From the NCBI GenBank assembly GCA_964550025.1, contig CAZJYI010000223.1, positions 1 through 14,779 on the forward strand: a DNA stretch of 14,779 nt; not shown here. Direction: 5' to 3'. Position 1 is the stretch's first letter. The text below holds more notes on this DNA, generated by a model. The model was not told the DNA's origin, did no database searches, and was given only the letters and a program-made list of their open reading frames with translations. This stretch comes from CAZJYI01 sp964550025. GTDB taxonomy: Bacteria > Verrucomicrobiota > Kiritimatiellia > UBA8416 > CAYOBW01.

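Noticed and set aside
94..14779. A carbohydrate-active enzyme hidden among the LamG and PA14 modules
   Set aside because: Every stretch longer than about 100 residues is accounted for by a binding or structural module. I found no glycoside hydrolase, lyase, sulfatase or peptidase motif in the visible part.

Overview
The whole window is the inside of one giant protein gene, read on the minus strand. The frame is open from the right edge (14779) to a TAG stop at 94-96. That gives 4894 visible residues plus an N-terminus that lies outside the window. Residues below are numbered from the first complete codon at the right edge (14778-14776 = residue 1). No second gene, RNA gene, insertion sequence or CRISPR array is supported. 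The only non-coding DNA is the 93 bases after the stop.

The protein is a mosaic of secreted, all-beta modules. From N to C they are: a PA14-like domain cut by the window edge; an A-B pair of Fn3-like units; LamG 1; a Calx-beta domain interrupted by a PA14-like domain; a lone B unit; Calx-beta 2; a DUF2341 domain interrupted by a PA14-like domain; LamG 2; an A-B pair; LamG 3; a lone A unit; a long autotransporter-associated beta-strand (beta-helix) region interrupted by a PA14-like domain; an A-B pair; LamG 4; an A-B pair; a free-standing PA14 domain; an A-B pair; Calx-beta 3; a DUF2341 domain interrupted by a DUF1349-like concanavalin module; and LamG 5, which ends at the stop. LamG, PA14 and DUF1349-like folds are commonly carbohydrate- or ligand-binding, and Calx-beta and Fn3-like units usually act as spacers. 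The best functional guess is a huge cell-surface or secreted adhesin or glycan-binding protein. No catalytic domain was recognised.

The DNA is GC-rich, and the gene almost never uses TTA, CTA or TCA codons. The module set (LamG with the GWKYG ending, DUF2341-LamG, PATR beta-helix, tyrosine-rich YYYRxYATN units) resembles giant proteins of the PVC bacteria, especially Kiritimatiellota, Verrucomicrobiota and Planctomycetota. This assignment is from family style only and is moderate at best. A window filled by a single gene, with G/C homopolymers near both ends, would fit a metagenomic contig broken inside and just after a repetitive giant gene.

The most interesting architecture is the repeated placing of one domain inside another (four cases), together with a duplicated B - Calx-beta - DUF2341 - LamG cassette whose two copies carry different guest domains at different points in DUF2341.
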